From assembly GCA_017307755.1 (NCBI GenBank), contig JAFKGQ010000020.1, positions 1 through 64,000 on the forward strand: a stretch of DNA of 64,000 nt, read 5' to 3'. A model generated the notes under the pieces. That model was not told the DNA's origin, made no database searches, and saw only the letters and a list, made by a program, of their open reading frames with translations. The DNA is from Chitinophagaceae bacterium (GTDB lineage: Bacteria; Bacteroidota; Bacteroidia; Chitinophagales; Chitinophagaceae). Positions within the stretch are counted from its first letter, which is position 1, and each line of letters begins with the position of its first letter. This document shows, piece by piece, positions 6,497 through 15,734 of the stretch. The position numbers and the translations under genes were made by a program.

Positions 6497-9028
6497 CTAT
6501 CCCACCTCGACATTCCACAGATACAAGGTCGATGCCGCCAGGACAGAAGACCCGGAAGTTATGGTAAATCCGCTGCTTGATGCAGCATCCATAAACACCT
6601 GTCCGGCTCCGCTCAGCGCGGCTGCATTGGAATTGGCCGGGCTAAATTTGGGGCTGGGTATATAGCCGCCGGCAAAAGGTATCCCAAAACTGATCGTGGC
6701 CGTTATCGCCGATGCGGAGGGCGCCGTCCCCGTCGTGATGCTGACCTGCATATTCTTGTCGTTTCCCTTGACGATCGCCACAGCGGCGCCGCTGCCAGCG
6801 CCGGGGCCTGCAGCTATGGACGGGGTCAAAGGATCAGGGGCCGCATTTCCATTGGTAAACAGGTTTTTTACAGCGCTCGCCGTTGCCGTCTTGTCAAAAG
6901 TCAGCGTGTTCGTTCCGGCATTATAGCTTCTCAGCCTGATGAGATTGGAATGCCATGAGTCGGTAACCTTTACGGAGGTGGTGGACAGCAGACCGCCTCT
7001 GGCAATGAACAGGTTCAGGTCCCCCGACAGCAGGGACACGTTGGTGATCTGGTTGCTGCCGTTGGTCGTATCCCCGGTGAACGATATATTATACAGCGGC
7101 AGCCAGATGAAGATGTAGTAAAAGGACCCGTTTGTCACCGATGCAGGAACATACTTAATGGTAAAATCACTGGTCCCGATAGCGCTGACGATCCCCATGA
7201 CGACAAGGATCGGGTAGGCCCCGGTCGGGCTGCCGACAATCACATCGCCTATGGATATACGGTTCAGTTCGTCTGATGAACAGGTCACCGTCGCCTGATA
7301 AAACCCTGCAACCAGCGACACACTGACCGTGTAACCACCCGTCGTTCTGTTAATCGGCATCGGGTACACGGGCGATCTGCTGTTCATGGTATAAGTCGTT
7401 CCATTCGCGTTTACCTTCGTCGATCCATAAAGATTTACACCCGAAAAAAATGATCCGGTCACATAAGGCGTGGATACAGGCCCCAGCAGATTTCTGTCGC
7501 TGGTGAACAGGTCGGTACAATTGATGAATTTTGTGTCATCGGCAGGATACATCAGATCGTAGAAAGGAGGCGTTTCAAAGGAACAGCTGTCAAACACAGG
7601 ACCGCCATTCCCGGAGCTGATGACGATTGGCTTCCCGGTTCCGTACATTCTGAAAAGACAGCCGATAAAGGTAACGCCCGCTGCCGCGTTTATATGGGTT
7701 TGATAAGAGCCGGCTTCATCATAGGTCGCAAAATTAAAAACGCTGTCCTGGATGGTCGTGCCGAGTATGCTTCCGATGCTTCCCAGCGAACCAAGCAGCT
7801 CCGCATATATATTCTTGAAATAAGAAGGGAAGTACCCTTGCTGGTTGTTATAGATCAGTTGATTGTTATACCCCGCTATGTTGAGGCCTTCCACATACCA
7901 GTTTCCGGGAGTACCTGCCCCATAGGAGGCTCCGCCCCCTACCCCTGCAAGGAATATCGTATGACAGGTTCCCCAACACCCCACATGCCGGAATACATTC
8001 AGCTTCTCCTGGTCCTGGCAACCCACGATACAGATCTTCATATTCGTGAATTGTATCTTTTCCGCCCTGATCAATTCTGCATTTTGGGTCTGGCCATTGG
8101 GAGACGTTATAAATCCGATGACAAAGCCGTCGATATGAACGTCTTCCAGCGTAACGCCTGTACTGCCGGCGGTGGTACTGCCTCTGTAATAATTGACAGG
8201 ACCTCCTGCATTAAGACCCGGATAGCCGCCATCCGCAGGAACTGCAGGGGAAAAAGGGTCAACTACGATGCCCGCATAAGGAGAGTATTGGCTGTCCCGG
8301 CATACCCCGTCGGTAAACGCGCTGAGCGGCGTATTATAAAAGGTATAGGCTCCGGGGAATGTATAATTCCATGCACCCATCACTTTGATATTTTTGATGG
8401 ACGACCCCTTGGTCCTGTGCAGCCCGATACCAAACGTATTGTTAAATGATCTGAAATCCAATATTGTTCCATAACCGGATGATTCCCAAAAATTACATTC
8501 ACCCTCTATCGATATCATAAAGGTCGCATATTCCGTCCCGCTCCAGTTATGACAGATAAGGGGAGAATGACAGGTATAGGTGCCTGCCGGAATAAAAAGC
8601 GTTTGAACGCCAATATTTTTGATGACCAGGTCGATCGTCTTTTGAATGGCGGGGGACGCATCCGTTCCGTTTGTTTTGGCGCCAAAAACCCATGGAGAGA
8701 TCTTGCCGAGCGTAGTTCCCACCGGGCTGAATACGAGGGCGCAGGCGGGATCAAAACACTGTTGTCTGACCCCACAGTCAAGTACAAAATTACTGACGGT
8801 TGCAGCAGGAGTCGTGGGACCGGTAAGATACGTTCCGGGTATGAATTTTAATACCTTGCCCTGTGCATTCACCGAATTGCTGATGTATACGGCTGCAGGC
8901 GGAGCGAAGTCGAATACAATACCGGAATAGCTGGGATTGGAAAGGGCTGTGTTTATCAAGGCAGACTGATCGGTGCCGCTGTTTGCGACAATCCCGAGAT
9001 CAGCTGCCGAAGGCATGCTGGTGCTCAT
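6497..9028 (-). CDS. large parallel beta-helix protein (pectate-lyase-3-like)
   Basis: 843 aa. The N-terminal part has two pectate-lyase-superfamily-like segments: one at about residues 10-70 (GTDQSALINTAL, then FIPGTYLTGP) and a second at about 115-160 (GAKTNGTDASPAIQKTID, then LFIPAGTYTC). Residues about 200-520 are rich in short strands and turns as in a right-handed beta-helix (GVTLEDVHIDGF, NAELIRAEKIQFTNM). The C-terminal third is a Ser/Thr/Gly-rich strand region. There is no signal peptide and no T9SS sorting domain, which is unusual for a polysaccharide-degrading beta-helix. The nearest analogues may be GH55/GH28-related proteins or phage tail-spike proteins; enzymatic activity is not proven by the sequence. 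Confidence 0.65.
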   Translation of the reverse strand: MSTSMPSAADLGIVANSGTDQSALINTALSNPSYSGIVFDFAPPAAVYISNSVNAQGKVLKFIPGTYLTGPTTPAATVSNFVLDCGVRQQCFDPACALVFSPVGTTLGKISPWVFGAKTNGTDASPAIQKTIDLVIKNIGVQTLFIPAGTYTCHSPLICHNWSGTEYATFMISIEGECNFWESSGYGTILDFRSFNNTFGIGLHRTKGSSIKNIKVMGAWNYTFPGAYTFYNTPLSAFTDGVCRDSQYSPYAGIVVDPFSPAVPADGGYPGLNAGGPVNYYRGSTTAGSTGVTLEDVHIDGFVIGFITSPNGQTQNAELIRAEKIQFTNMKICIVGCQDQEKLNVFRHVGCWGTCHTIFLAGVGGGASYGAGTPGNWYVEGLNIAGYNNQLIYNNQQGYFPSYFKNIYAELLGSLGSIGSILGTTIQDSVFNFATYDEAGSYQTHINAAAGVTFIGCLFRMYGTGKPIVISSGNGGPVFDSCSFETPPFYDLMYPADDTKFINCTDLFTSDRNLLGPVSTPYVTGSFFSGVNLYGSTKVNANGTTYTMNSRSPVYPMPINRTTGGYTVSVSLVAGFYQATVTCSSDELNRISIGDVIVGSPTGAYPILVVMGIVSAIGTSDFTIKYVPASVTNGSFYYIFIWLPLYNISFTGDTTNGSNQITNVSLLSGDLNLFIARGGLLSTTSVKVTDSWHSNLIRLRSYNAGTNTLTFDKTATASAVKNLFTNGNAAPDPLTPSIAAGPGAGSGAAVAIVKGNDKNMQVSITTGTAPSASAITATISFGIPFAGGYIPSPKFSPANSNAAALSGAGQVFMDAASSSGFTITSGSSVLAASTLYLWNVEVG

Positions 9029-9206
9029 CGTTAAGTTTTTTTTATAGAATTGGTTTATCGGGAAATATATGGCGCTACGTGTAGGCCTGGCTGTTTGAAG
9101 TTAAGCCACTTTGAATAGAGATGGTTGTTAATTTTTAATTAAAAGAAATTCCTCCCATTTAGATATAACGCTGCTTTTATCTTTTAATTATTCATCCCAA
9201 ATCCCG

Positions 9207-9704
9207 GTGGAAACACATAATTTCACTCCTCAATTCCAACGAATGATCACTTCCACACTTTCCCAGTTATTCTGGTACAAAACCATCAACCCCCATTTCG
9301 CAAGAGCCATCGACTTCGCTCTGACCACCGACCTTGCCTCCCTGCCGGTAGGCAAACACGACATCGACGGGGACAACGCCTTCGCCATCGTCAATGAATA
9401 TACTACCAAACCCACGGAGGAGTGCGATCCCGAAAGCCACCGCGACTACGCTGACATACAGATCATGATCAGGGGCACGGAAAAATTCGGATATACACCC
9501 CTCAACGGACAACAACCCTCCCGGGCCTACAACGAGGAAAAAGACTTCGCCCTTTATTCCATCCCGGAGGACGACATGAGCTATATCCGTCTCAAACAGG
9601 GTCAATTCATCATTTTCTTCCCCACCGATATCCATCAGCCGGAAGTGTGCAACACTCAGCCGGAGCTGGTAAAAAAACTCGTGCTGAAGATTAGCGTCAG
9701 CTGA
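9207..9704 (+). CDS. YhcH/YjgK/YiaL-family (DUF386) protein
   Basis: 165 aa. Family hallmarks are the HDIDGDNAFAIVNEY segment, the ESHRDYADIQIMI segment with candidate metal-binding His and Glu, and FFPTDIHQPEVC near the end, typical of this cupin-like fold. In gamma-proteobacteria relatives lie in sialic-acid and sugar-acid operons. A start at ATG 9243 would give a more typical length. It is the first gene of a long co-directional run; the amino-sugar hydrolase two genes on (GH20) would suit a role in amino-sugar use, but that is inference. Confidence 0.8.
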   Translation: METHNFTPQFQRMITSTLSQLFWYKTINPHFARAIDFALTTDLASLPVGKHDIDGDNAFAIVNEYTTKPTEECDPESHRDYADIQIMIRGTEKFGYTPLNGQQPSRAYNEEKDFALYSIPEDDMSYIRLKQGQFIIFFPTDIHQPEVCNTQPELVKKLVLKISVS

Positions 9705-9728
9705 AAAAACATATCATCCCGGAACAAC

Positions 9729-10196
9729 ATGGACCACACTGAAAAGCTGGCCCTGAAAGCCGCCCTCAAACAATATGGCCTCGACCTGATCCGCCGGCGT
9801 ATAGAGGTGGCCCGACAGGCTGCCGGCCAGGCGCAGGAGGCAGCCAATAATGAAGAAAAAAGCTCTGCCGGTGATAAATACGAGACGGGTCGCGCCATGG
9901 GTCACCTCCAGCAGGAAATGTACGCCCGTCAGCAGGCCGAATACGAACGCGAATACACCGCCCTTCATCAGATACGCACCGAAACACTCTGCACCACCCC
10001 CATCCCCGGCGCCTTTATCCAGTGCGCTGACATAGGGTTCTTTATGACTGCCGGTCTGGGTAAACAGACCGTAGACGGTAATATCATCCTGTTCCTTTCC
10101 CCCACAGCCCCCCTGGCGGGAGCTCTGCAAAATAAAAGAGCAGGCGACACTTTTATCTTCAATGGCCGTACCCTGACCATAGAAGATATCTTTTAA
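9729..10196 (+). CDS. GreA/GreB C-terminal-like protein
   Basis: 155 aa. The segment SSAGDKYETGRAMGHLQ followed by a helix, and a C-terminal FKBP-like half (PLAGALQNKRAGDTFIFNGR), match a Bacteroidota family related to the GreA/GreB C-terminal domain that databases often mislabel 3-oxoacyl-ACP synthase. It has no ketosynthase active site. The N-terminal coiled-coil of a full Gre factor appears replaced by a helical segment rich in Arg and Gln (residues 20-75). A role at RNA polymerase is inference. It lies 24 bases after the YhcH-like gene. Confidence 0.65.
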   Translation: MDHTEKLALKAALKQYGLDLIRRRIEVARQAAGQAQEAANNEEKSSAGDKYETGRAMGHLQQEMYARQQAEYEREYTALHQIRTETLCTTPIPGAFIQCADIGFFMTAGLGKQTVDGNIILFLSPTAPLAGALQNKRAGDTFIFNGRTLTIEDIF

Positions 10197-10234
10197 AGCG
10201 GTATCTTCATTCACAAAACCTAAGCACACTTTGT

Positions 10235-12178
10235 ATGAGAAAGACACTCCTGGCGATCCTAACCACCAGCTCTATGCTTGCCGCCTTTTCACAACCGTCA
10301 ACGACGGGCATATCCATTATCCCTACTCCCGTCAGCCTGACCCGGGGCCAGGGCTATTTCACCTTACCCGGCGCCATCAGCATCGAAACCCGGGACCAGC
10401 AAAGCCTGCAACAGACCATCACTGACCTGCAGACCCATCTCGACGCGGCTACCGGTCGCCACACCCTCATCAGCAAGCCAGGAGCCCCTGCCGCTGCCAT
10501 ACATCTTATACTAAACAAAACGCCCGATGCTACTCTGGGCAACGAAGGTTATGACCTCTCCGTCACTACCACCGGTATACATATCAAAGCCAATAAACCC
10601 GCCGGAATATTCTATGGCGCCCAGACCCTGCTGCAGCTGTTCCCAAAAGAAATTGAAAGCCGTACTGCTGTGGGAGGTGTCGCATGGCAGGTGCCCATCG
10701 TCACCATACGGGACTATCCCCGCTTTGGCTGGCGGGGCCTTATGCTCGATGTTTCCCGTCACTTCTTTACCAAACAGGAAGTAAAGGACTTCATCGACGA
10801 AATGGTAAAGTATAAATACAACCTCCTCCACTGGCATCTCACCGACGACCAGGGCTGGCGCATCGAAATAAAAGCCCTTCCCAAACTGACGGAAGTAGGC
10901 GCCTGGAATGTCAAACGTGAAGGCCGCTTTGGAGGGTTCGTCGCTCCCTCACCAGACGAGCCTCGTAATTACGGCGGCTTCTATACGCAGGACGATATAA
11001 AAGAGCTCATCCGGTACGCTAAAGATCGTTTTGTCGACGTCCTCCCCGAAGTGGACATCCCCGGTCATTCACTCGCCGCCATCGCCGCCTATCCGGAGCT
11101 CTCCTGCACGGAAGGCGCCGACAAATATAAGGTCAACTCCGGCGAGAAATTTATGAACTGGTACGCAGGCGGCTTCTCTGCCATCATCGACAATACCCTT
11201 TGCCCTGCCAACGAAAAAGTATACCCCTTCCTCGATAAGGTATTCACGGAAGTAGCCGCTCTTTTCCCTTTCGAATACATCCACGTGGGCGGTGACGAAT
11301 GCGCCAAGAATTTCTGGGAAAAGAGTGATGCCGTCCGGCAGCTGATGCAAAAGGAAGGTCTGAAAAATATGCAGGAGGTTCAAAGCTATTTTGAAAAGAA
11401 GGTGGAAAAGATCGTTGAATCCAAAGGTAAAAAGGTCATCGGCTGGGATGAGATCCTGGAAGGAGGTCTGGCTCCCAATGCTGCCGTCATGAGCTGGCGG
11501 GGAATAAAAGGCGGTATCGAGGCCGCTAAGATGGGCCACCAGGTAGTCATGTCCCCCACGACTTTCGTATACCTGGACTACATGCAGGGCGATGCGATCA
11601 TCGAACCCCCCGTCTATGCAACCCTTCGCCTTAACACCGCCTATTCTTTCGAACCCGTCCCCGACGGCGTAGACCCATCCCTTATCAAAGGCGGACAAGC
11701 CAACCTCTGGACCGAACAGGTCTATAACACCCGCCACCTCCAATATATGGTATGGCCCCGCAGCCTGGCCGTGGCCGAATGTCTCTGGTCCCCCAAGGAA
11801 AAAAAGAATTGGAATGACTTCGTCCGCAGGACCGAAGCCACCTTCCAACGAATGGACATACAACAGGTGAAATATGCCCGCTCCCTTTACGATGCCGGCT
11901 TTACGGCAAAAAAAGATCCGACGGCCGAGGATTCCCTCTCCATCGAGCTTTTTACAGAAGTACCGGGTCTGGACATCTATTACAGCTTTGATAATTCCAA
12001 CCCCGATAACTTCTATCCAAAATATACCCATCCCCTCACGGTGCCAAAGGATGCCGACATGCTAAAAGTGATCACCTATAGGGATGGTAAACCCCTGGGA
12101 CGTCAGCTCGATATGCCCATCAATGAACTGAGACACCGGGCCGGCGTAAAGAATAAACCCGTCCCGCCCATCGATTAA
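10235..12178 (+). CDS. beta-N-acetylhexosaminidase, GH20
   Basis: 647 aa, exported: signal peptide about residues 1-19 (MRKTLLAILTTSSMLAAFS). An N-terminal GH20b-like domain (about 25-150) precedes the catalytic barrel, which begins with RGLMLDVSRHFF and carries LHWHLTDDQGWR and the catalytic pair Asp354-Glu355 in HVGGDE. Conserved WDEIL and MSWRG follow. The C-terminal 90 residues form a small extra domain (LFTEVPGLDIYYSFDNSNPDN) typical of bacteroidetal GH20 enzymes. It removes terminal GlcNAc or GalNAc from chitooligosaccharides or glycans in the periplasm or outside the cell. Confidence 0.93.
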   Translation: MRKTLLAILTTSSMLAAFSQPSTTGISIIPTPVSLTRGQGYFTLPGAISIETRDQQSLQQTITDLQTHLDAATGRHTLISKPGAPAAAIHLILNKTPDATLGNEGYDLSVTTTGIHIKANKPAGIFYGAQTLLQLFPKEIESRTAVGGVAWQVPIVTIRDYPRFGWRGLMLDVSRHFFTKQEVKDFIDEMVKYKYNLLHWHLTDDQGWRIEIKALPKLTEVGAWNVKREGRFGGFVAPSPDEPRNYGGFYTQDDIKELIRYAKDRFVDVLPEVDIPGHSLAAIAAYPELSCTEGADKYKVNSGEKFMNWYAGGFSAIIDNTLCPANEKVYPFLDKVFTEVAALFPFEYIHVGGDECAKNFWEKSDAVRQLMQKEGLKNMQEVQSYFEKKVEKIVESKGKKVIGWDEILEGGLAPNAAVMSWRGIKGGIEAAKMGHQVVMSPTTFVYLDYMQGDAIIEPPVYATLRLNTAYSFEPVPDGVDPSLIKGGQANLWTEQVYNTRHLQYMVWPRSLAVAECLWSPKEKKNWNDFVRRTEATFQRMDIQQVKYARSLYDAGFTAKKDPTAEDSLSIELFTEVPGLDIYYSFDNSNPDNFYPKYTHPLTVPKDADMLKVITYRDGKPLGRQLDMPINELRHRAGVKNKPVPPID

Positions 12179-12181
12179 TCC

Positions 12182-12880
12182 TTGGGTATGAAGGATATGC
12201 TGGGACAAGCCATCGCAGACTATTATCATAAGACCTCCGCCGGCAGTCTATGGGTACATAATAAGTACGGACCCAAAGAAAAAATGCCGGTGGAGATCTA
12301 TTTCCGCAATGCCGATGACATGCCCGAGCTGGAATGGATTGCCCTCCAACGTTGCAGGGGCCGGATCCTGGACATCGGCGCCGGCGCCGGCAGCCATGCC
12401 CTCTTCCTTCAAAAGACCGGCATGAACGTGACAGCCCTCGATATCTCTCCGTTGAATGCAAAAGTCATGAAAGAACGGGGTATCCGGGACATTCTTTGCC
12501 AGGACTTCTTCACGCTCAAAGCCCATAAAAAATATGACTGCCTGCTGCTGTTGATGAATGGCATTGGCCTGGCCGGTACCCTCGACGGCCTCCATACCTT
12601 CTTTCAAAAAACCCGCAGGCTTCTCCGTCCCGGTGGTCGCCTGATCTTCGATTCTTCCGATATCGCCTATCTCTACCGGGGCAAACCACCCGGGGAGGGA
12701 CCCTATTACGGGGAGGTTCGCTATCGATATGAATACCGCCGCATGCACGGAGAGTGGTTCAACTGGCTTTTTATCGATCGTCGTACCCTCACCCGTATCG
12801 CAGGAAAAGAAGGCTGGAATGTTAAGCTATTGTATAAAGATCCGTTCGCCCAGTACCTGGTGGAATGTACAATGACATAA
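12182..12880 (+). CDS. class I SAM-dependent methyltransferase
   Basis: 232 aa. Motif I is ILDIGAGAGSHALFL (about residues 59-73), followed by the acidic end of strand 2 in ALDIS and by LLRPGGRLIFDSSD in the post-motif region. The start at 12182 uses a non-ATG codon two codons before the ATG at 12188; the ATG at 12188 is equally likely. It follows the GH20 stop by three bases, so it is in the same transcript. The substrate is unknown. A C-terminal 60-residue part (YRYEYRRMHGEWFNWLF) is specific to this subgroup. Confidence 0.85.
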   Translation: MGMKDMLGQAIADYYHKTSAGSLWVHNKYGPKEKMPVEIYFRNADDMPELEWIALQRCRGRILDIGAGAGSHALFLQKTGMNVTALDISPLNAKVMKERGIRDILCQDFFTLKAHKKYDCLLLLMNGIGLAGTLDGLHTFFQKTRRLLRPGGRLIFDSSDIAYLYRGKPPGEGPYYGEVRYRYEYRRMHGEWFNWLFIDRRTLTRIAGKEGWNVKLLYKDPFAQYLVECTMT

Positions 12881-12913
12881 TTCCCTAAATTGCCCGCAAA
12901 ACTCCTTTGACCA

Positions 12914-14221
12914 TTGGACCTCTCCGAAGAACAAATTTTGACCCTCGCCCCGGACGAATCTTCAAAAAAATCCGGCAAAGACCTTGCTAACCCTGCCAAA
13001 TGGGTGAGTAAGGGTATCAGCACACGAGCGCTCTGGGGCGAATGCCAGGGCAGCGGCAGCAAACCATACCAAACACAGATAGACCTGACCAATCTGGCAT
13101 TCAAATGCTCTTGCCCCAGTCGTAAGTTCCCTTGCAAACATGGGCTGGGTCTTCTCCTGCTGTCCGCCCGTCAGCCGGCCCTCTTTCAACAGACCGAGGA
13201 ACCCGCCTGGGTCAGCGAATGGCTGAACAAACGCATCGAAAAAGAGGAAAAAAAGATTGAGAAAAAAGAGGCGGCCGCTCCCGTCGACGAAGCCGCACAA
13301 GCGAAAAGACAACAGGCGCGACAGCAAAAAGTCGCCGATGGCATAACAGAGCTCCTGCTCTGGATAAAGGACCAGGTCCGTTCAGGCATCCATATTGCCC
13401 CTGCCAAAACCCCGGCGTGGTGGGAGAACATGGCCCGGCGTATGGTGGACGCGCAGGCCCCAGGCCTCGCCGGCATGATCCGCACGCTGGGTAATACCAA
13501 TTTCTTCCGGGAAGGCTGGCAATCCGAATACATCGATCAACTGCTCCGCATATATCTGGTGAGCGAGGGCTACCAGCGCCTCGACCAACTCGATCCCGGA
13601 CTTAAAGATGATATCAACAGCCACATAGGCTTCACGATTAACCAGGAAGAGTTGAAGGAAACCGAGGGGTCCCTGGACACCTGGCTCGTCCTGGGTAAAC
13701 AGATCACGGAAGACGAGGGTCTTACTACAGAACGTTACTGGCTTTTTGGCACTACCACCCGGAAGTATGCCCTTATCCTTCAGTTCCTCGTAAGAGGGCA
13801 GGGGGCACAACTTTCCCTGACGCCAGGCCTGTTCATCCGGGCGGAACTGGTCTTCTTTCCTTCCGCGGCGCCCCTGCGCGCCCTGATCAAACGACAGGTA
13901 CAGGCCGATGCGGCAGGAGAAGGTGAAGGGTTCGCCGATTGGCAACAGCTGACGGCCGCCACGGCAGCTACCGCCGGGATCCTGCCTTTCGCAAACGAAC
14001 GTCCCTTTGTCGTCCAACGCCTGATACCCATCCGGCACGGCGGACAATGGTGGCTTAAAGACGATCGCCAAACGATGATGCCCGTAAAAGAAAACTTCCG
14101 CAAAATATGGAGAGTCCTCGCCCTGAGTGGGGGGCAGCCTTTGAATATGGCCCTCATCGGAAGAGAAAAGACATTCGAGCCCATTGGCGTATGGCATGAC
14201 CACCAATACAAAATGATCTGA
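12914..14221 (+). CDS. SWIM zinc-finger protein (YehQ-like)
   Basis: 435 aa; the start is a TTG at 12914. The SWIM signature is complete: Cys65-x-Cys67, then Cys74-x-His76 (CSCPSRKFPCKH), a zinc-binding unit for DNA or protein contact. A charged linker (about residues 100-135, rich in Glu, Lys and Ala) separates it from a long helical C-terminal part. It is the first of six genes packed with gaps of 8-12 bases or overlaps, and in E. coli the SWIM protein YehQ is encoded with the same partners (AAA+, vWA). It probably recruits a target or nucleic acid for the ATPase module; that is inference. Confidence 0.8.
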   Translation: MDLSEEQILTLAPDESSKKSGKDLANPAKWVSKGISTRALWGECQGSGSKPYQTQIDLTNLAFKCSCPSRKFPCKHGLGLLLLSARQPALFQQTEEPAWVSEWLNKRIEKEEKKIEKKEAAAPVDEAAQAKRQQARQQKVADGITELLLWIKDQVRSGIHIAPAKTPAWWENMARRMVDAQAPGLAGMIRTLGNTNFFREGWQSEYIDQLLRIYLVSEGYQRLDQLDPGLKDDINSHIGFTINQEELKETEGSLDTWLVLGKQITEDEGLTTERYWLFGTTTRKYALILQFLVRGQGAQLSLTPGLFIRAELVFFPSAAPLRALIKRQVQADAAGEGEGFADWQQLTAATAATAGILPFANERPFVVQRLIPIRHGGQWWLKDDRQTMMPVKENFRKIWRVLALSGGQPLNMALIGREKTFEPIGVWHDHQYKMI

Positions 14222-14229
14222 CGATAACC

Positions 14230-15723
14230 ATGACCTTCTGGAACGATATTCTGCACACTGCGCTGCTGGGCACCGATAAGACCGATATCTCACCGGCCGG
14301 GCTCGGCCCGGATCTGGCTCTACTGGCGGAACAGATCGGCAGCCAAACCTCCGATAAGGAAGAACGTTTCCTCCGGATAGCCGCCCTTGCTTTTAACTAC
14401 CGACAGGCAGGCGCAACAGCCCTGGAAAGACCCGATGTGCAGCCAGACACAGCACCGCCCGAACAAAGACCCTATTGCTCTCCGGTAGCCATGCAGGCCC
14501 TCAGCGAGATCCTGGCGCAGGAACAATCCAAACTCCTGGAGCTCTGGCTAAATTGCTGCCGGGATAAAGGACAGCTGGCAAGACCCGATCTGCTGCCTGC
14601 ACTGCTGGAAACAGGCGCAGATAAAAAACGCTTCCACAAAGACGTCCTTGCCTGCGGCGGCGAAAGGGCCCGCTGGCTGGCCCGCCTCAACCCGGACTGG
14701 TCCGTGTATAGCACACCCGAAACCTCCGATGAAGACATCTGGCAGACTGGCGGCCCCGAAGAACGCGGGAGCGTGCTGGCAAAGCTCTGCCATACAGACC
14801 CTGACAAAGCGCGGGAATGGCTGATGACCGCCTGGTCAAAGGAAGATGCGAATACCAGAGCCGCACTGCTTTCAACCTATAGCTCCACAACTGCAGACCT
14901 GCCGTTCCTTGAAAGCCTCCTTACAGACAAAAGCAAAAAAGTACGCGAAGTCGCCTTCCTCAAACTACAGGTGATACCAGCATCCAATCTCATACAACAA
15001 TACAAGGAAGCCCTAAAAGCCAGACTGATCCTAAAAAAAGAAAAAGGCCTGCTGGGACTGACCTCGAAATTCGTGCTGTCTATACAACCACCGCCAGACG
15101 GAGAGGAGTTCCCCCCGCTGCTGGTCCAGTCCGGCATCGAAAAGCTCAGCAATAAGAAAGAGATGACAGACGAGGAATACATCTGTTTCCAGCTGATATC
15201 CTATATCTCTCCGGACTTTTACACCCCCCTCTGGCAAAAAAGCAAGGAGGAGATCATAACCCTTTTTACGGAAGACCCATTGGGCAAAAAACTATTGCCC
15301 GCACTCATCACCGCCATCGCCCGTCACCGCGATCACGAAAGCACCCGGCTCTTGCTAAGCCGCAACATTATTCATTCGGCGCTACTCGACCTTTTGCCGG
15401 AAGAAGACCAGGACCTCCAGGCTGAAAAACTTTTTGGATCCGCACCGGAAGAGGCGATGGTATACGCACAGGGTAAACAGAAAGAGTGGGGGCCCCTTCT
15501 GACCGAACAGGCTCTCCGCTTTGCGGCAAAAGACAATTATCGCTATAGCAAAGGCTGGGTCAATATGTACATCGATCGTATTCCAACAGGCGCCATTTCG
15601 CTGTTGCCAAAGATCCAACCCTTTCCGGACCTGTCCGGCTCATCCGCCGGCTGGCCGTCCATCAGCGAACACCTGCAAAAACTCCTTGAACTAAAAATAC
15701 AGATCATTACGGCATTCAAATAA
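14230..15723 (+). CDS. DUF5691-family helical protein
   Basis: 497 aa, starting eight bases after the SWIM gene. Mostly helical with repeat-like content (about residues 170-270: LAKLCHTDPDKAREWLMTAW, then LPFLESLLTDKSKKVREVAF), which suggests HEAT-like scaffold repeats. N-terminal FWNDILHTALLGTDK is a family hallmark as I remember DUF5691. No catalytic motif is visible. Constant company with the SWIM and MoxR genes suggests a structural or adaptor part of the same complex. In some genomes this region is fused to the SWIM protein. Confidence 0.65.
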   Translation: MTFWNDILHTALLGTDKTDISPAGLGPDLALLAEQIGSQTSDKEERFLRIAALAFNYRQAGATALERPDVQPDTAPPEQRPYCSPVAMQALSEILAQEQSKLLELWLNCCRDKGQLARPDLLPALLETGADKKRFHKDVLACGGERARWLARLNPDWSVYSTPETSDEDIWQTGGPEERGSVLAKLCHTDPDKAREWLMTAWSKEDANTRAALLSTYSSTTADLPFLESLLTDKSKKVREVAFLKLQVIPASNLIQQYKEALKARLILKKEKGLLGLTSKFVLSIQPPPDGEEFPPLLVQSGIEKLSNKKEMTDEEYICFQLISYISPDFYTPLWQKSKEEIITLFTEDPLGKKLLPALITAIARHRDHESTRLLLSRNIIHSALLDLLPEEDQDLQAEKLFGSAPEEAMVYAQGKQKEWGPLLTEQALRFAAKDNYRYSKGWVNMYIDRIPTGAISLLPKIQPFPDLSGSSAGWPSISEHLQKLLELKIQIITAFK

Positions 15724-15734
15724 ATCATTCAATC

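Noticed and set aside
7694..8449. Plus-strand open frame (251 aa) inside the beta-helix gene
   Set aside because: Opposite-strand shadow with many Arg and Ile residues and no motif.
11069..12031. Long minus-strand open frame (320 aa) inside the GH20 gene
   Set aside because: It lies entirely opposite a well-supported enzyme, and its residues show no family motifs; it is a shadow frame of GC-rich coding DNA.
13382..14293. Minus-strand open frame (303 aa) across the SWIM gene
   Set aside because: Overlaps a motif-supported gene completely and has no recognisable domain.
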